Shown here: piece by piece, positions 5,891 through 15,210 of the stretch | Position numbering within the stretch: position 1 is the stretch's first letter | Layout of the letters: the number at the start of each line of letters is the position of its first letter | Assembly (NCBI GenBank): GCA_016720075.1 | Contig: JADJXW010000007.1 | Coordinates: 1-15,210 of the forward strand | Length of the DNA: 15,210 nucleotides | Source: Pseudomonadota bacterium | GTDB taxonomy: Bacteria > Pseudomonadota > Gammaproteobacteria > Steroidobacterales > Steroidobacteraceae | Direction: 5' to 3' | The notes under the pieces: model-generated | The model's database searches: none | What the model was told of the DNA's origin: nothing | The model's input: the letters and a program-made list of their open reading frames with translations, nothing else | Made by a program: the position numbers and the translations under genes

Positions 5891-8800
5891 GTGAATTTCG
5901 TTACGTGGTCGATCCGCAATCCCGTCCCGGTGATGATGATGTTCATCGCCCTGGTGCTGGGTGGGCTCTACAGCCTGCCGCGGTTGCCGGTGCAGAACCA
6001 GCCCGATATCGCCTTTCCCTTCGTGATCGTGTCGGTGGGCTACGCGGGCGTGCCGCCTTCGCAGATGGAGACCGAGATCACCCGCAAGGTGGAAGACGCG
6101 GTCTCCAACATCGTCGGCATCGAGAACATCAACAGCACCGTCTCCACGGGCAGTTCGCAGACCTTCATCGAATTCCAGTTCGATACCGAGCTGTCGCAGG
6201 CCATGGACGACGTCCGCGACGCGGTTTCGCGCATTCGGCCCGACCTGCCGCTGGACGCCACCGAACCGAACATCTCGCGCGCCACCACCGCCGGTGATCC
6301 GGTGCTGACGTTTGCCGTCAGCTCCGACAGGCTCAGCGACACCGAGCTGTCGTGGTTCGTCGACCTGAACGTGATGCGCTTCATCAGCGGCGTGCCCGGC
6401 GTCGGGCAGGTCAGCCGCATCGGCGGCGTATCGCGCGAAGTGCGCGTGGACCTCGACCCCGATCGCATGGCGGCGCTGGGCGTCACTGCCGGCGACGTAT
6501 CGAGCAACCTGCTGCGCACGCAGGTGGAGCTGCCCGGCGGTGAAACCCGCATCGGCGCGCAGGAGCAGAGCGTGCGCACGCTGGGCACCATCACCTCGGT
6601 GCAGGACCTGGCGGCGCTGCCCATTCCGCTGGGCGAGGGCAAGACCACGCGCCTGGATTCCATTGCCGACGTGCGCGACCAGGCCGCGGAAGTGCGGCAG
6701 GTGGCCATGCTCGATGGCAAGCCGGTCATCGGCTTTCGCGTCTTCCGTGCCTGGGGCGAGGGGCGCCGTGGAAGTGGCCGACGGCGCGCGCGACGCGGTG
6801 CAGGAACTGCTCAAGCGCTATCCGGACATCCAGATCACCGAGATCAACAATGTCTCGGACAAGCAGGTGCGCCGCAACTTCCGCGAGTCGATGATCATGC
6901 TGATCGAGGGCGCGATCCTGGCCATCATCGTGGTGTGGTTCTTCCTGCGCGACATGCGCGCCACGCTGATCTCGGCCGCGGCGCTGCCGCTGGCCGTCAT
7001 CCCCACCTTCTGGGCGCTGCACATCTTCGGCTTCTCGATGAACTTCCTGACCATGCTGGCGCTGATGCTGGTGGTGGGCATGCTGGTGGACGATGCCATC
7101 GTCGAGATCCGAGAACATCGTGCGCCACCTGCGCATGGGCAAGCCGCCCGTGCAGGCGGCCACCGACGCGGCCATCGAGATCGGCCTTGCCGTGGTGGCC
7201 ACATCGCTGACACTGTGCGCCGTGTTCATCCCCGTGGCCTTCATGGGTGGCATTCCCGGCGAGTTCTTCAAGCCCTTCGGCTTCACCGCGGCGATCGCCG
7301 TGCTGTTCTCGCTGCTGGTGGCGCGCACGCTCACGCCCATGATGGCCTCGAAGTACATGCGGCCGGCCGCGCACGAGGAGGAAACCGGGCGCTTCAAGGC
7401 CTGGCACTCGACAAGGTGCGCTGGGTGCTGGCGCATCGCTGGCAGACCATCACCGCCTCGTCGCTGGCCATGGTGGGCGCGTTCTCGCTGGTGATCTTCC
7501 TGCCGAAGGGTTCTCCCCGGCGCAGGACTTCGGCTTCGTGAACCTGAACGTCGAGCTGCCGCCGGGGTCGCGCCTGGAAGGCGGCATGTCGGCCTACGAC
7601 GCGCTGCTGCAGCGGACGCGCAAGTTCAAGAAGTCCAGCACGTGTTCAGCGTGGTGGGTTCGCGCGGCGGCGGCGTGTTCATCACGCTGGTGGATTCGGG
7701 CGACCGCGAGCGCGCCAGCAGCAGCTGCAGACCGCCATCCTCGAGGCCGCCCGCGACATACCCGGCGTGCGCATCTCCACCGGTGGTGGTGGCAATCCCG
7801 GCAGCGGCCCGCTGCAGATCCAGCTCACCGGCGATGATTCCAACGTGCTCGCGGCGACCGCGGCGCGCCTGGAACGCGAACTGCGAAGTTCCCGGCATCA
7901 GCAACGTGACCACCAGCGCGAGCCTGCTGCAGCCGGAGCTCGTGATCCGCCCGCGATCGGATCGCGCGGCGGGGATCTGGGCGTGACCACGGCCGCGATC
8001 AGCCTGGCCAGCGCATCGCCACCAGCGGCGACATCACCAACAATCTCTCGAAGCTGAATCTGCCGGACCGGCAGATTCCGATCCGCGTGCGCCTTCGCGA
8101 TTCGGCCCGCACGAACATCGACCAGATCCGGCTGCTCACCGTGCCCTCGCGGTCGGGCCGGTGCCGCTGGCCAATGTGGCGGATGTGTATTTCGGCGCGG
8201 GTCCGGCCGAGATCACCCGCTACAACCGCAGCCGCAACATCTCGATCACGGCCGATCGGCGAGATGGCCTTTGGCGATGCCATGGACAAGGTCAATGAGC
8301 TGCCGAGCATGAAGAACCTGCCGTCCGGCGTGCGCAACGTGGAATCCGGCGATACCGAGATCGCGAACGACATCTTCTCCGGCTTCGCGCTGGCGATGGT
8401 GGTGGTGGGCATCTTCAGCATCTACGCGCGCTGGTGCTGCTGTTCCCGACGTGGTGCAGCCGATCACCATCCTGTCGGCGCTGCCGCCTTCCATCGGCGG
8501 CGCGGTCATCGCGCTGTTCGTGTTCCGCATGGAGCTGTCATTGCCGGCGCTGATGGGCGTTCTGGCCCCGATGGGCATCGTCACCAAGAACTCGATCCTG
8601 CTGGTGGAATACGCGGTGATGGCGCGGCGCGAGCATGGGCTGTCGCGTTTCGACGCGCTGGTGGATCGCCTGCTCGAAGCGCGCGCGGCCCATCATCATG
8701 ACCACCATCGCGATGGCCGCGGGCATGCTGCCCATGACCATCGGCATCTCCGGCGACACGGGTTTCAGCGGGCCGATGGGCGCCGCGAGATCGGTGGACT

Positions 8801-8929
8801 GGTTGCATCCACCGCGCTGTCGCGGTTCGTGGTGCCGGTCATCTACACGGTGTTCGATGACCTGGAGCACGGGGTCAAGCGCCGGTTCGCCGGTCTCTTC
8901 CCGGGCGCGCGGCGCAGCCTGTCAGCTGA
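5891..8929 (+). CDS. RND efflux permease (AcrB/HAE1-like), complete but frameshifted
   Basis: Joined frames give about 1013 residues, the normal length for an AcrB-type inner-membrane proton-driven efflux pump. Helix 1 starts MNFVTWSIRNPVPVMMMFIA and leads to LPVQNQPDIAFPFVIVSV. Porter-domain sequence is clear (VGIENINSTVSTGSSQTFIE; FISGVPGVGQVSRIGG). Helix 4 has VVGMLVDDAIVEIENIVRHL with the Asp-Asp pair needed for proton relay. Later come ELPPGSRLEGG, TGGGGNPGSGPLQIQLTGDD, GIVTKNSILLVEYAVMARR and MAAGMLPMTIGISGDTGFSG. GTG 5891 is supported by GGAG nine bases upstream. The frame shifts at least a dozen times (near 6755, 7108, 7405, 7512, 7630, 7725, 7880, 7985, 8015, 8150, 8255, 8430, 8690, 8790). 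At 7108 one extra C is present; most others lack one base. The stop is tga 8927-8929. No adaptor or TolC-like gene is adjacent. Substrates unknown. Confidence 0.9.
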
Positions 8930-9899
8930 AGTCGCGCTTGCGCTTGATGTGCAGCTCCATGCGCCGGTAGTCGATCACCAGCGTGTCGAGCAGGCCGGAG
9001 GATGTCCATGCCGATCAGCACGGCGGGCTCGTCAGACATGCCCCAGCGCTCGAAGATGTGCATGTCGCCGAAGGTGACATGCGCGTCGCGGATCGAAAGA
9101 TCGCCGATCGTGATCGGCGAAAGATGCGCTGCGCCAATGCCCACCTGCACGTCGCCGGTGGCACCCGTCACCCGGTCCTGCCCGCGAGTTGCGCTGGATC
9201 TGCCGCCGCAATGCGGTCTGCAGCGCCACGTTGCCGACGCTGGCCTGCGCGCCGGTGTCGATGATGGCGCGCACGGGCAGGTTGCCGATGGTGGCCGCGA
9301 CGATCAGCGGGTTCAGGTCATCCGCCGAACGGCACGGTCTGGAAACCCGCGGCCGCGCGCCGGTTGCGCAGGCGCGGATGGTGATGAAGTCGTTGCGGAA
9401 GTCGATGAAGATGCGCTTGTCGCGCATACCGTCGGTGCCCAGCAGCCCCTCTGCGCCGCCAAAAGCATCGGCGACGATGGGCACCGTGGAAGGCCCACGT
9501 AGAAGATCCTGCCCACGCTGATGCTGTCCACGCGCACCGTCTGCCCGCGATGGCCGAACCGGACACGCCGCGCAGCATCACAGGCGGCGTCTTGTCGGGT
9601 GGCAGGTCAAGCATGTCCGCCACCTTCGGCGTCAGCGCCGAACGCGTGGCGCCGAGATCAGCACCAGCCGGAACGGCCCCTTCTCGTTGATGAACACCGG
9701 CACCCGCGACCGATGCGGTCGCGGTTGGTGAAACGCCACGTAGCGCAACTCCAGCGCCTGCACGATGATCTCGGCCAGCTCGGATAACGCCGGATGACGG
9801 CGCGCGCTGGTTTGGCGGAACGGCGGCGGTTTGAACAAAGCCGCAGTCGACTGCGGCAGCAGCAACAGCACCAGCAGGCCGATGCGCAGGTGTGTTCAC
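8922..9899 (-). CDS. Two-domain retropepsin-like aspartyl protease, secreted, frameshifted
   Basis: Joined frames give about 325 residues: a signal peptide (LRIGLLVLLLLPQSTAALF), then two pepsin-like half domains. The first reads VPVFINEKGPFRLVL, then (after restoring one base) D-L-G-ATRSALTPKVADML and VSVGRIFYVGL-type strands, ending GLLGTDGMRDKRIFIDFRND. The second has NPLIVAATIGNLPVRAIIDTGAQASVGN with a clean Asp-Thr-Gly, then GDLSIRDAHVTFGDMHIF, EPAVLIGMDIL, a LDTLVIDYRRMELHIKRK segment and the stop at 8922. The tandem layout with GMD-LG near the end is typical of bacterial aspartyl protease family proteins of the retropepsin type. The frame changes near 9880, 9725, 9660, 9575, 9490, 9340, 9165 and 8990. 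GTG 9899 is the likely start but has no clear ribosome-binding site. Its end overlaps the end of the RND gene. Confidence 0.78.
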
Positions 9900-9952
9900 C
9901 CGATGGATGTTAAGCCCGCCGAGCGCTGGCGCCTAATCAGTTGGCGGGCGCG

Positions 9953-10518
9953 TTACCAGAACTCCAGATGGCTCGGGGACGGCGTAAATCCTTGCTGTAG
10001 GATCGTCCGCATCCGGGCTTGCGGGCCGGATCGTTCCAGTGGATCGGGGCGCGCTCCACGCGCTCGCGGATGCGCTGGCCCACGGCAACCGGCACGAACG
10101 CATAGCGCCCTTCGCAGCGCGCGATGGCCAGGTCGCCCGCGATCAGGCGCGAACGCAGCTCTGTGTTCACGGGTACTTGACGGATGTTGAGTTGTACCGT
10201 CCTGGAAATTGCCAAAGTCGTCGGATTCCACGCGCGGCACCTGGTGCTGCTCGACGAGCTCCGGGATTTCCGCGAAACAGGCGCGGCGCTCGGCCTTTTC
10301 CTGTTTCTTGCGGTTCAGTTCCGCATCGCGCGTGGCCCTTTTCACCGCAGCCTTCTGCGCCGCGAGCCGCTGGGGCGTGGGCCCCGGCGCTTCTCGCGGG
10401 CACGTTATTGCGACCCACGCTGGTGCTGCTGGCGCTGGTCGCGCTCCAGCGCTTCTGGACCTGCTGTTCGGAGACCAGACCGGCTTTCGGCAATTGTTCG
10501 CGTAACTGGCAGACTCAT
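9953..10518 (-). CDS. DUF2058 family protein (YaiL-like), frameshifted
   Basis: Joined frames give about 188 residues, the usual size for DUF2058. It begins MSL, then QLREQLPKAGLVSEQQVQK, followed by a charged low-complexity linker (RDAELNRKKQEKAERRA, coiled-coil like). The conserved block EIPELVEQHQVPRVESDDFG, NFQDGT, VNTELRSRLIAGDLAIARCE and GRYAFVPVAVGQRIRERVE comes next, and the protein ends HLEFW. The family is widespread in gammaproteobacteria and annotated as nucleoprotein or polynucleotide-associated; function is not established. The frame changes near 10505, 10440, 10330, 10190 and 10010. The ATG at 10518 is chosen from the conserved N-terminus; TAAAAT twelve bases upstream could be a -10 box. 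It lies 53 bases upstream of the protease gene on the same strand and is divergent from the TPR gene. Confidence 0.8.
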
Positions 10519-10568
10519 GCCCGACATTTTACGGGTATTCTTCGCCTGTTCCACCTCGGGGTTGATTC

Positions 10569-11243
10569 ATGAAGCATCGCACTGTCTGCGGACCACCGCC
10601 CTGCTCACGGCCATTTCGCTGCCCTGCGCCGCCGTGCCGGACGCCAACGGCCAGATCACCTCCACGCCGGCCGCCGGATCTGTCCGGCGACAACGCCATG
10701 AAGCCGCGCCTGAACTACAACCTGGGCTAGGGGATCTACGAAAGGCCATGGCGCGGGAAACCGCCGCGGCGAAGCTCAAAGGCGCCGCCGCGCGTGGCGG
10801 GGCCAGCGAGGCCGTGATGGAGAACTTCTCGCAGCCGCGCGAACGTTTTCGCACGGTGGTCGGACCCAAGTCCGGCCTGAAGGGGCCTGGAACCTCATCG
10901 GCTATACCAGCCGCCGGCTGGAAGCGAGTTCGAGGAATCCCTCTCGGCCTACGATGCGGCCCGCTGAAGCTCGAACCGGATTATCTGACGCCATCAGATA
11001 TCGCGCCGAGCTGTTCCTGCTCACCGGCCGCCTTGCGCAGGCGCGCGAGGCGTTCGGTTTGCTGCAGAAATCAATCCTTCCTATGCGGGCGTGCTGCTGC
11101 CGGTCGATGCGGGCCTGGGTGGCCAAGCCGCCGGCCTCGGCGGTGGTCGAGGCGAACCGACTTGGAAGCCTTCGCGCGCTGGAGTGGCGGCGCAGGAAAT
11201 CCTGAACGACGCGCGTTACAGCAGCGGTTCAGCCGCCGCCTGA
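10569..11243 (+). CDS. Secreted tetratricopeptide-repeat protein, frameshifted with in-frame TAG
   Basis: Joined frames give about 225 residues. A signal peptide starts MKHRT and runs LRTTALLTAISLPCAAV. TPR-type helices follow: MKPRLNYNLG-GIYERAMA, ETAAAKLKGAAARG, AVMENFSQ-RERFRTVVG, NLIGYTSRRL, FEESL-AYDAALKLEPDY, then DAI-YRAELFLLTGRLAQAR and EAFGLL. The frame shifts near 10585, 10680, 10745, 10795, 10850, 10890, 10925, 10960, 10995 and 11075. A TAG at 10728-10730 stands where relatives would have Tyr (LGY-IYE); TAC is one base away. The end is uncertain because of the shifts: a reading through AAQEILNDARYSSGSAAA stops at 11241-11243, another frame stops at 11205. TPR proteins of this sort assist complex assembly or envelope processes; the partner is not known. 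Confidence 0.68.
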
Positions 11244-12435
11244 CCCGACGGCCAGGCGCCGTGCAGCGTGCCGTAGTACGGCGCGGAGCAGGCTTCACCC
11301 GCAAAGCACAGGTTCGGCGCCACGGGCTGCGCCAACGCAGCGCGCGCATCGGCATGGCCGGGGCGGGCCGCCGAGCCCGAACCCAGCGAAAACGGATCGC
11401 CGCCCCAGGCGGTGGATCGCGCCGAGGCAAGTTGCGCATCGATCCGCGCGCCGAAGATGCCGCGCAGCTCCTCGCGTGCGAAGGCCTCGAGCTCGCCGCG
11501 CGACTCCAGCTCCTTCGACAGGTCACCACCACGAAGAACGCGCTGAGCAGCGGTTGCCGCGCGGGAAACAGCGCGTAGCTGCCGGTGCGCGCGCTGTCGC
11601 GCGGCCGATGAAGTGCCGGGCGTCACCGGCATCGAAGCTGCCGGGTGCGAGCGCGAAGAACACCTTGTTCGACGCCGAGCGGTAGCTGTTCAGCGCATCG
11701 CGCCGGACGGCGGGCGGGGCCGAATTGAAGCTGATTCCGCCGCGCGCGAAGCACGCGCTGGTGGGCACCGTGACGATGGCAGCCCTGGCGGACAACGTGC
11801 CTGCGGTGGACTCCACGCGCACCGAACTGGCGGCGGACCAGTCGATGTTCGTGACGGTCGCGCCAAGCCTCACGTCCAGTCCGTCGGCTGCGTGCGCCAC
11901 CACGGTTCCCAGTCCATCGCGCACCGCCCAGTTGTGGGCGGATTCCGCGTAGCGCGCCAGATCGAGCACGGAGACATTGGCGGTTTCCGCCAGCAGCCCA
12001 GGTCATCACGGCGTCGAAAGCGCTGCCAGAGAAATCGTCCACTGGCAGGATTTCACCCAGTGATACATCGCGGCCCGCCGCCGACCCTTCGACCAGGCCA
12101 AAGTACCTCTCGAAGCCGGCAGCCGAGGCGGCGCGCTGCTGCGCCGTGGGCGGCCGCATTGCCAACCAGACAGCAGGACGCTGGCCGGGTCGGGCGGATG
12201 ACCTCGAATATCCCGCCTGCTCGGCCGAAAGCGTGGTCAGGCGTTGGTGTCGGCAAAATGCAGCCACGCCGCGCCCAGGTCGGCGGGGCAATCGAGCGAG
12301 TGGTCGGTTGCCGCGCGGCCACCAGGCCGGGCGCAGGCTGGCAGCACGCAGCGTTGCCCGGCGAAGTCCAGCCGCCTGGCGGCTAACGATGCCAGCCGCG
12401 CCGGCACCGACGATGATCACATCGATTTCGCTCAC
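11216..12435 (-). CDS. FAD-dependent amine oxidase / NAD(P)-binding oxidoreductase, frameshifted
   Basis: Joined frames give about 406 residues. The N-terminus SEIDVIIVGAGAAGIVSRQA carries the GxGxxG dinucleotide loop for FAD. Mid-protein segments include VSLGEILPVDDFSGSAFDAV, YAESAHNWAVRDGLGTVVAH and VRLGATVTNIDWSA-type strands (VESTAGTLSARAAIVTVPTS), as in flavin monoamine oxidases. The C-terminal flavin loop LCFAGEACSAPYYGTLHGAW then GQAAAEPLL closes the fold and ends at 11216. The substrate may be an amine, but many members of this group act on other reduced compounds. The start is GTG 12435, set by the Rossmann strand; the ribosome-binding site is weak. The frame changes many times (near 12380, 12340, 12250, 12190, 12000, 11900, 11610, 11520). 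It is divergent from the carbonic anhydrase and its end overlaps the TPR gene. Confidence 0.82.
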
Positions 12436-12442
12436 CGCGGCG

Positions 12443-13117
12443 ATGCTACCATCCCATCGGGAGAGACTCGAGCGGCTGCCAGACAACAATCGCCGCTGGG
12501 CCGATGGAGACGACGCGGCGCGACCCGCAGTTCTTCCCGCGGTTGATGGCCCAGCAGTCGCCGCGCTACCTGTGGATCGGCTGCGCCGACGGGCGCGTCC
12601 ACGCCAACGAGATCGTCGATCTCCGCGCCGGGCCAGCTGTTCGTGCATCGCAGCATTCGCGAACCTCGTGGTCCTCCGACCTGAACTGCCTGTCGGCGGT
12701 GATCCAGTACGCGGTGGATGTGCTGAAGGTGCGGGACATCATCGTCCTCACCGGCCACTATGGCTGCGGCGGCACGTGCGGCGGCGATGGCTTCGAGGTC
12801 GTTCGGGCTCGTCGACAACTGGCTGCGCCATGTGCAGGACATCCGCGAGCGCTATCCCACGCTGCTAGCCGGCGGCGGACGCGCGGCGGTCGACCGCCTG
12901 TGCCGAAGGCTGAACGTGCTGGAGCAGGCGCAGAACGTCTGCCGCACCACGATCGTCCAGGACGCCTGGTCCGCGGCCAGAACGTGGCCGTGCACGACAT
13001 GATCTGCGCGCGGTGGCCGACGGCCTGCTGCGCGATCTGGAGTTCTGCGCCACCAGCGACACCGACAACAACGCGCTGTTCGAGCGCGCCGTCGCCGGAC
13101 TCACGGCGCCGCGTTAG
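12443..13117 (+). CDS. Beta-class carbonic anhydrase, frameshifted
   Basis: This cytoplasmic zinc enzyme interconverts CO2 and bicarbonate. Joined frames give about 220 residues, the family length. Seen: DNNRRWAD near the start, DPQFFPRLMAQQSPRYLWIG, then the zinc motif CADGR (Cys and the Asp-Arg pair kept; the usual Ser is Gly), ANEIVDL, FVHR-IANLVV, DLNCLSAVIQYAVDVLKVRD, and the second zinc motif GHYGCGG (His and Cys). Then LVDNWLRHVQDIRERYPTLL, LNVLEQAQNVCRTTIVQDAW, NVAVHDMI and LRDLEFCATSDTDNNALFER. It ends at tag 13115-13117. The start is uncertain: ATG 12443 is in frame with the DNNRRW segment, but GGAGAG at 12461-12466 suggests a start near 12470 that may be damaged; ATG 12504 would cut off conserved sequence. 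The frame changes near 12495, 12630, 12665, 12690, 12800, 12905 and 12975. Confidence 0.87.
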
Positions 13118-15210
13118 GCGCCGTGGCCTCGGGTGCCGCCGCGCGCCGCGGCTTCAGGCGACCGAACAGCCGCTTCGCGCGGTGCTCGAAGTCGTCCATC
13201 AGCGTGTAGATTACGGGCACCACGAACAGCGACAGCGCGGTGGAGGCGGCCAGTCCGCCGATCACAGCGGCGCCCATGGAAGCGCGCGGAACGCCGCGAT
13301 CACCCAGCAGCCCCAGCGTGATCGGCAGCATGCGCAGCCACCATCGCGATGGTGGTCATCACGATGGGGCAGGCGCATCGAGCAGGCATCGACCAGCGCC
13401 TCGCTGCGCATGCCGCGCTCGCGCCGCGTCATCACCGCGTACTCCACCAGCGGGATGGAGTTCTTGGTGACGATGCCCGTCAGCATCAGCAGGCCGATCG
13501 GCGACGGCAGCGACAGGTCCATCTTCAGCAGCCACAGCATCACGGCGGCCCTGCCGGCCGGGGGCAGCAGCGCCGGCGGATGGTGACCGGCTGCAGCACA
13601 TCGTGGAACAGCACCAACCCAGCGCGTGGATGCAGAAGATGCCGGTGACCATCGCCGGGATGAAGCCGCCGAAGATGCGGCTCTGGAACTCGGCCTCGCC
13701 GGCTTCCACCGGGCGAACGCCCGCGGGCAGGTTCTTCATGCCTTGTAGTTCGCGCGCGATCTGCGTGGCCCTGCCCAGCAGATCGTGTTTGATCGGCGCT
13801 GATGAGTGATGTTGCGGCCGCGGTCGAAGCGCGTGATCTACCGCGGAGCCGGCGCCGAAGTACACGTCGTGCATTTTCACCAGCGGCACAGGGCCGAACC
13901 GTGATGGCACGTTGAGCAGGCGGATCTGGTCGATGCTGGAGCGGAGCGCTATCGTTGAAACCGCACCATGATGGGGATCTGCCGGTCCGGCAGGTTCATC
14001 TTAGCCAGGTTGTTCGACACATCGCCGCTGGTGGCGATGCGCGTGGCCCTGGCTGATGGCGGCGATGGTCACACCCAGTTCAGCAGCGCGCTCGGCGCGC
14101 GGGCGCACCACAATCGGGCTGCGCCAGGCTCGCGCTGGTGCCCGACGTTCGAGAAGCCGCGGCACGGCGCGCAGTTCGCGCTCGATCTGGGCCGCCGCTG
14201 CGGCGAGCGCGTTTCAGATCGTCGCCAGTGATCTCGATCTGCAGGCCGCCGCCGCCGGGGGTGCCGCCTCCGGCCGAGGCCTGGCGCCGGGGATGTCGCG
14301 GATCTGGCTCAGGAACTCGCGCTGCGGTTGCTGCTGCTGCTTGTCGCGGTTCTTCTTGTGACGAGCACTATGCCGATGTTGGCATTGCGGGTGTTGACGA
14401 TGGCCCAGATGCGGGTGATGTCGCTTGTTGTCCTTCAGGCGTTCACGAACGGCATCCGCCACGGCGCGTGTGTCCTCCAATCGCGATCCCGGAGGCAGCG
14501 TGGCATTGATGTTGAAGAAGCCGTTGTCCGGGGGGGGGCGCAGGCCGGTGGGCAGCGTCGAGGCGATGAAGAACGTGCCGGCCATCACCAGCGTCACTGC
14601 CGCCATGGTGGTCTTGCGATGCGACAGGGCCCACTGCACCTTGTCCAGGTACCACAGCATGAAGCGGCCGGGCTTTTCTTCTTCGTGGTAGGGCTTCATG
14701 TACTTGGAGGCCATCATCGGCGTGAGCATTCGCGCCACCAGCAGCGAGAACAGCACGGCGATGGTGGCCGTGAAGGCGAAGGGTTTGAAGAACTGGCCTG
14801 GGATGCCGTCCATGAACGCCACCGGCACGAACACCGCGCACAGCGTGAACGTGGTGGCCACCACGGCGACGCCGATCTCGATGGCGCGTCGGTGGCCGCT
14901 ACGCTACGGCAACGGCTTGCCCATGCGCAGGTGGCGCACGATGTTCCCGACCTCGACGATGGCGTCGTCGACCAGCGTACCCACGACCGCTGACAGCGCC
15001 AGCATGGTCATCGTGCTCATCGAAGCCGAACATCTTCAGCGCCCAGAACGTGGGGACGATGGCCAGCAGCAACCACCGCGCCGAGATCCGGCGTGGCGCG
15101 GATGTTCGCGAAGGAAGAACCACACCACGAGGATAGCCAGCAGCGCGCCCTCGGCCGACATCACGCATGGAGCTGTGGAAGCTGTCGCGGATGTACTCGG
15201 CCTGCGTGTA
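13101..15210 (-). CDS. Second RND efflux permease, C-terminal two-thirds, frameshifted
   Basis: This is an AcrB-type permease whose N-terminal third lies beyond the right edge. From the edge inward: TQAEYIRDSFHSSM, LLAILVVWFFL-type helix, IVPTFWALKMFGF, the helix 4 pair in VVGTLVDDAIVEVGNIVRHL, TLCAVFVPVAFMDGIPGQFF, VARMLTPMMASKYMKPYHEE, LPTGLRPPPDNGFFNINATL, PPGSRLEDTRAVADAVRERL, a glycine-rich loop and LQIEITGD. It continues with FGPVPLVKMHDVYFGAGSAV, QGMKNLPAGVRPVEAGEAEF, GIVTKNSIPLVEYAVMTRRE, and GGLAASTALSLFVVPVIYTL, ending in an Ala/Pro-rich tail at 13101. It is a clear paralogue of the permease at 5891-8929, in inverted orientation. At least ten frameshifts break it. Its stop lies inside the last codons of the carbonic anhydrase gene. 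An adaptor gene may lie beyond the window. Confidence 0.88.

Noticed and set aside
9100..9121. 8-bp inverted repeat TCGCCGAT/ATCGGCGA
   Set aside because: It lies within conserved aspartyl protease coding sequence (SPITIGD region), so codon content explains it.
14530..14538. Run of nine G
   Set aside because: It encodes Pro codons in the minus-strand RND gene and the frame is continuous across it. Phase variation is not supported, though the length may be miscalled.
1..15210. Biological explanation of the frameshifts (programmed frameshifting or pseudogenes)
   Set aside because: They hit many unrelated families at ordinary sequence sites without slippery motifs, and conserved protein sequence is kept on both sides. 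Technical error is the simpler reading.

Overview
The window is high-GC DNA with close-packed genes on both strands. It looks like a gammaproteobacterial chromosome, possibly Xanthomonadales, Nevskiales or a relative. The pointers are a DUF2058 (YaiL-type) protein, a DUF6491-type protein, a copper oxidase plus CopC pair, AcrB-type RND permeases, and a two-domain retropepsin-like protease. The lineage is inference only. There are no mobile elements, tRNAs, rRNAs or CRISPR arrays that I can support.

Layout. 1-1285 (+): the 3' end of a periplasmic multicopper oxidase, then copC, a copper-handling module. 1322-2568 (+): an MFS transporter of the aromatic-acid:H+ symporter type. 2555-3112 (-): a small outer-membrane beta-barrel protein, divergent from an excisionase-type helix-turn-helix regulator (3268-3711, +). 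A 14-bp perfect palindrome lies between these two. 3725-5720 (-): a co-directional group of a zinc-free quinone-oxidoreductase-like MDR enzyme, a SnoaL-like lipoprotein and a DUF6491-type secreted protein. A 12-bp perfect hairpin sits directly in front of the lipoprotein start codon. 5891-8929 (+): a complete RND efflux permease. 8922-10518 (-): a two-domain aspartyl protease and a DUF2058 protein. 10569-11243 (+): a TPR protein. 11216-12435 (-): an FAD amine oxidase. ~12443-13117 (+): a beta-carbonic anhydrase. 13101-15210 (-): a second RND permease, running off the right edge.

The dominant oddity is reading-frame damage. About 11 kb of otherwise convincing, conserved protein sequence is broken by dozens of single-base shifts, mostly consistent with one missing base each and a few with one extra base. 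Five genes (copC and the four between 2555 and 5216) are perfectly open. Damage to so many unrelated housekeeping-like families at once points to an uncorrected consensus, as in long-read or low-coverage assembly, not to gene decay. I therefore annotate whole genes across frameshifts and say where the frame changes.

I did not find a clear new multigene system. The best leads are the hairpin that would cover the lipoprotein ribosome-binding site, the palindrome between the regulator and the porin-like gene, the uncharacterised C-terminal domain of that regulator, and the pair of inverted, adaptor-less RND paralogues.
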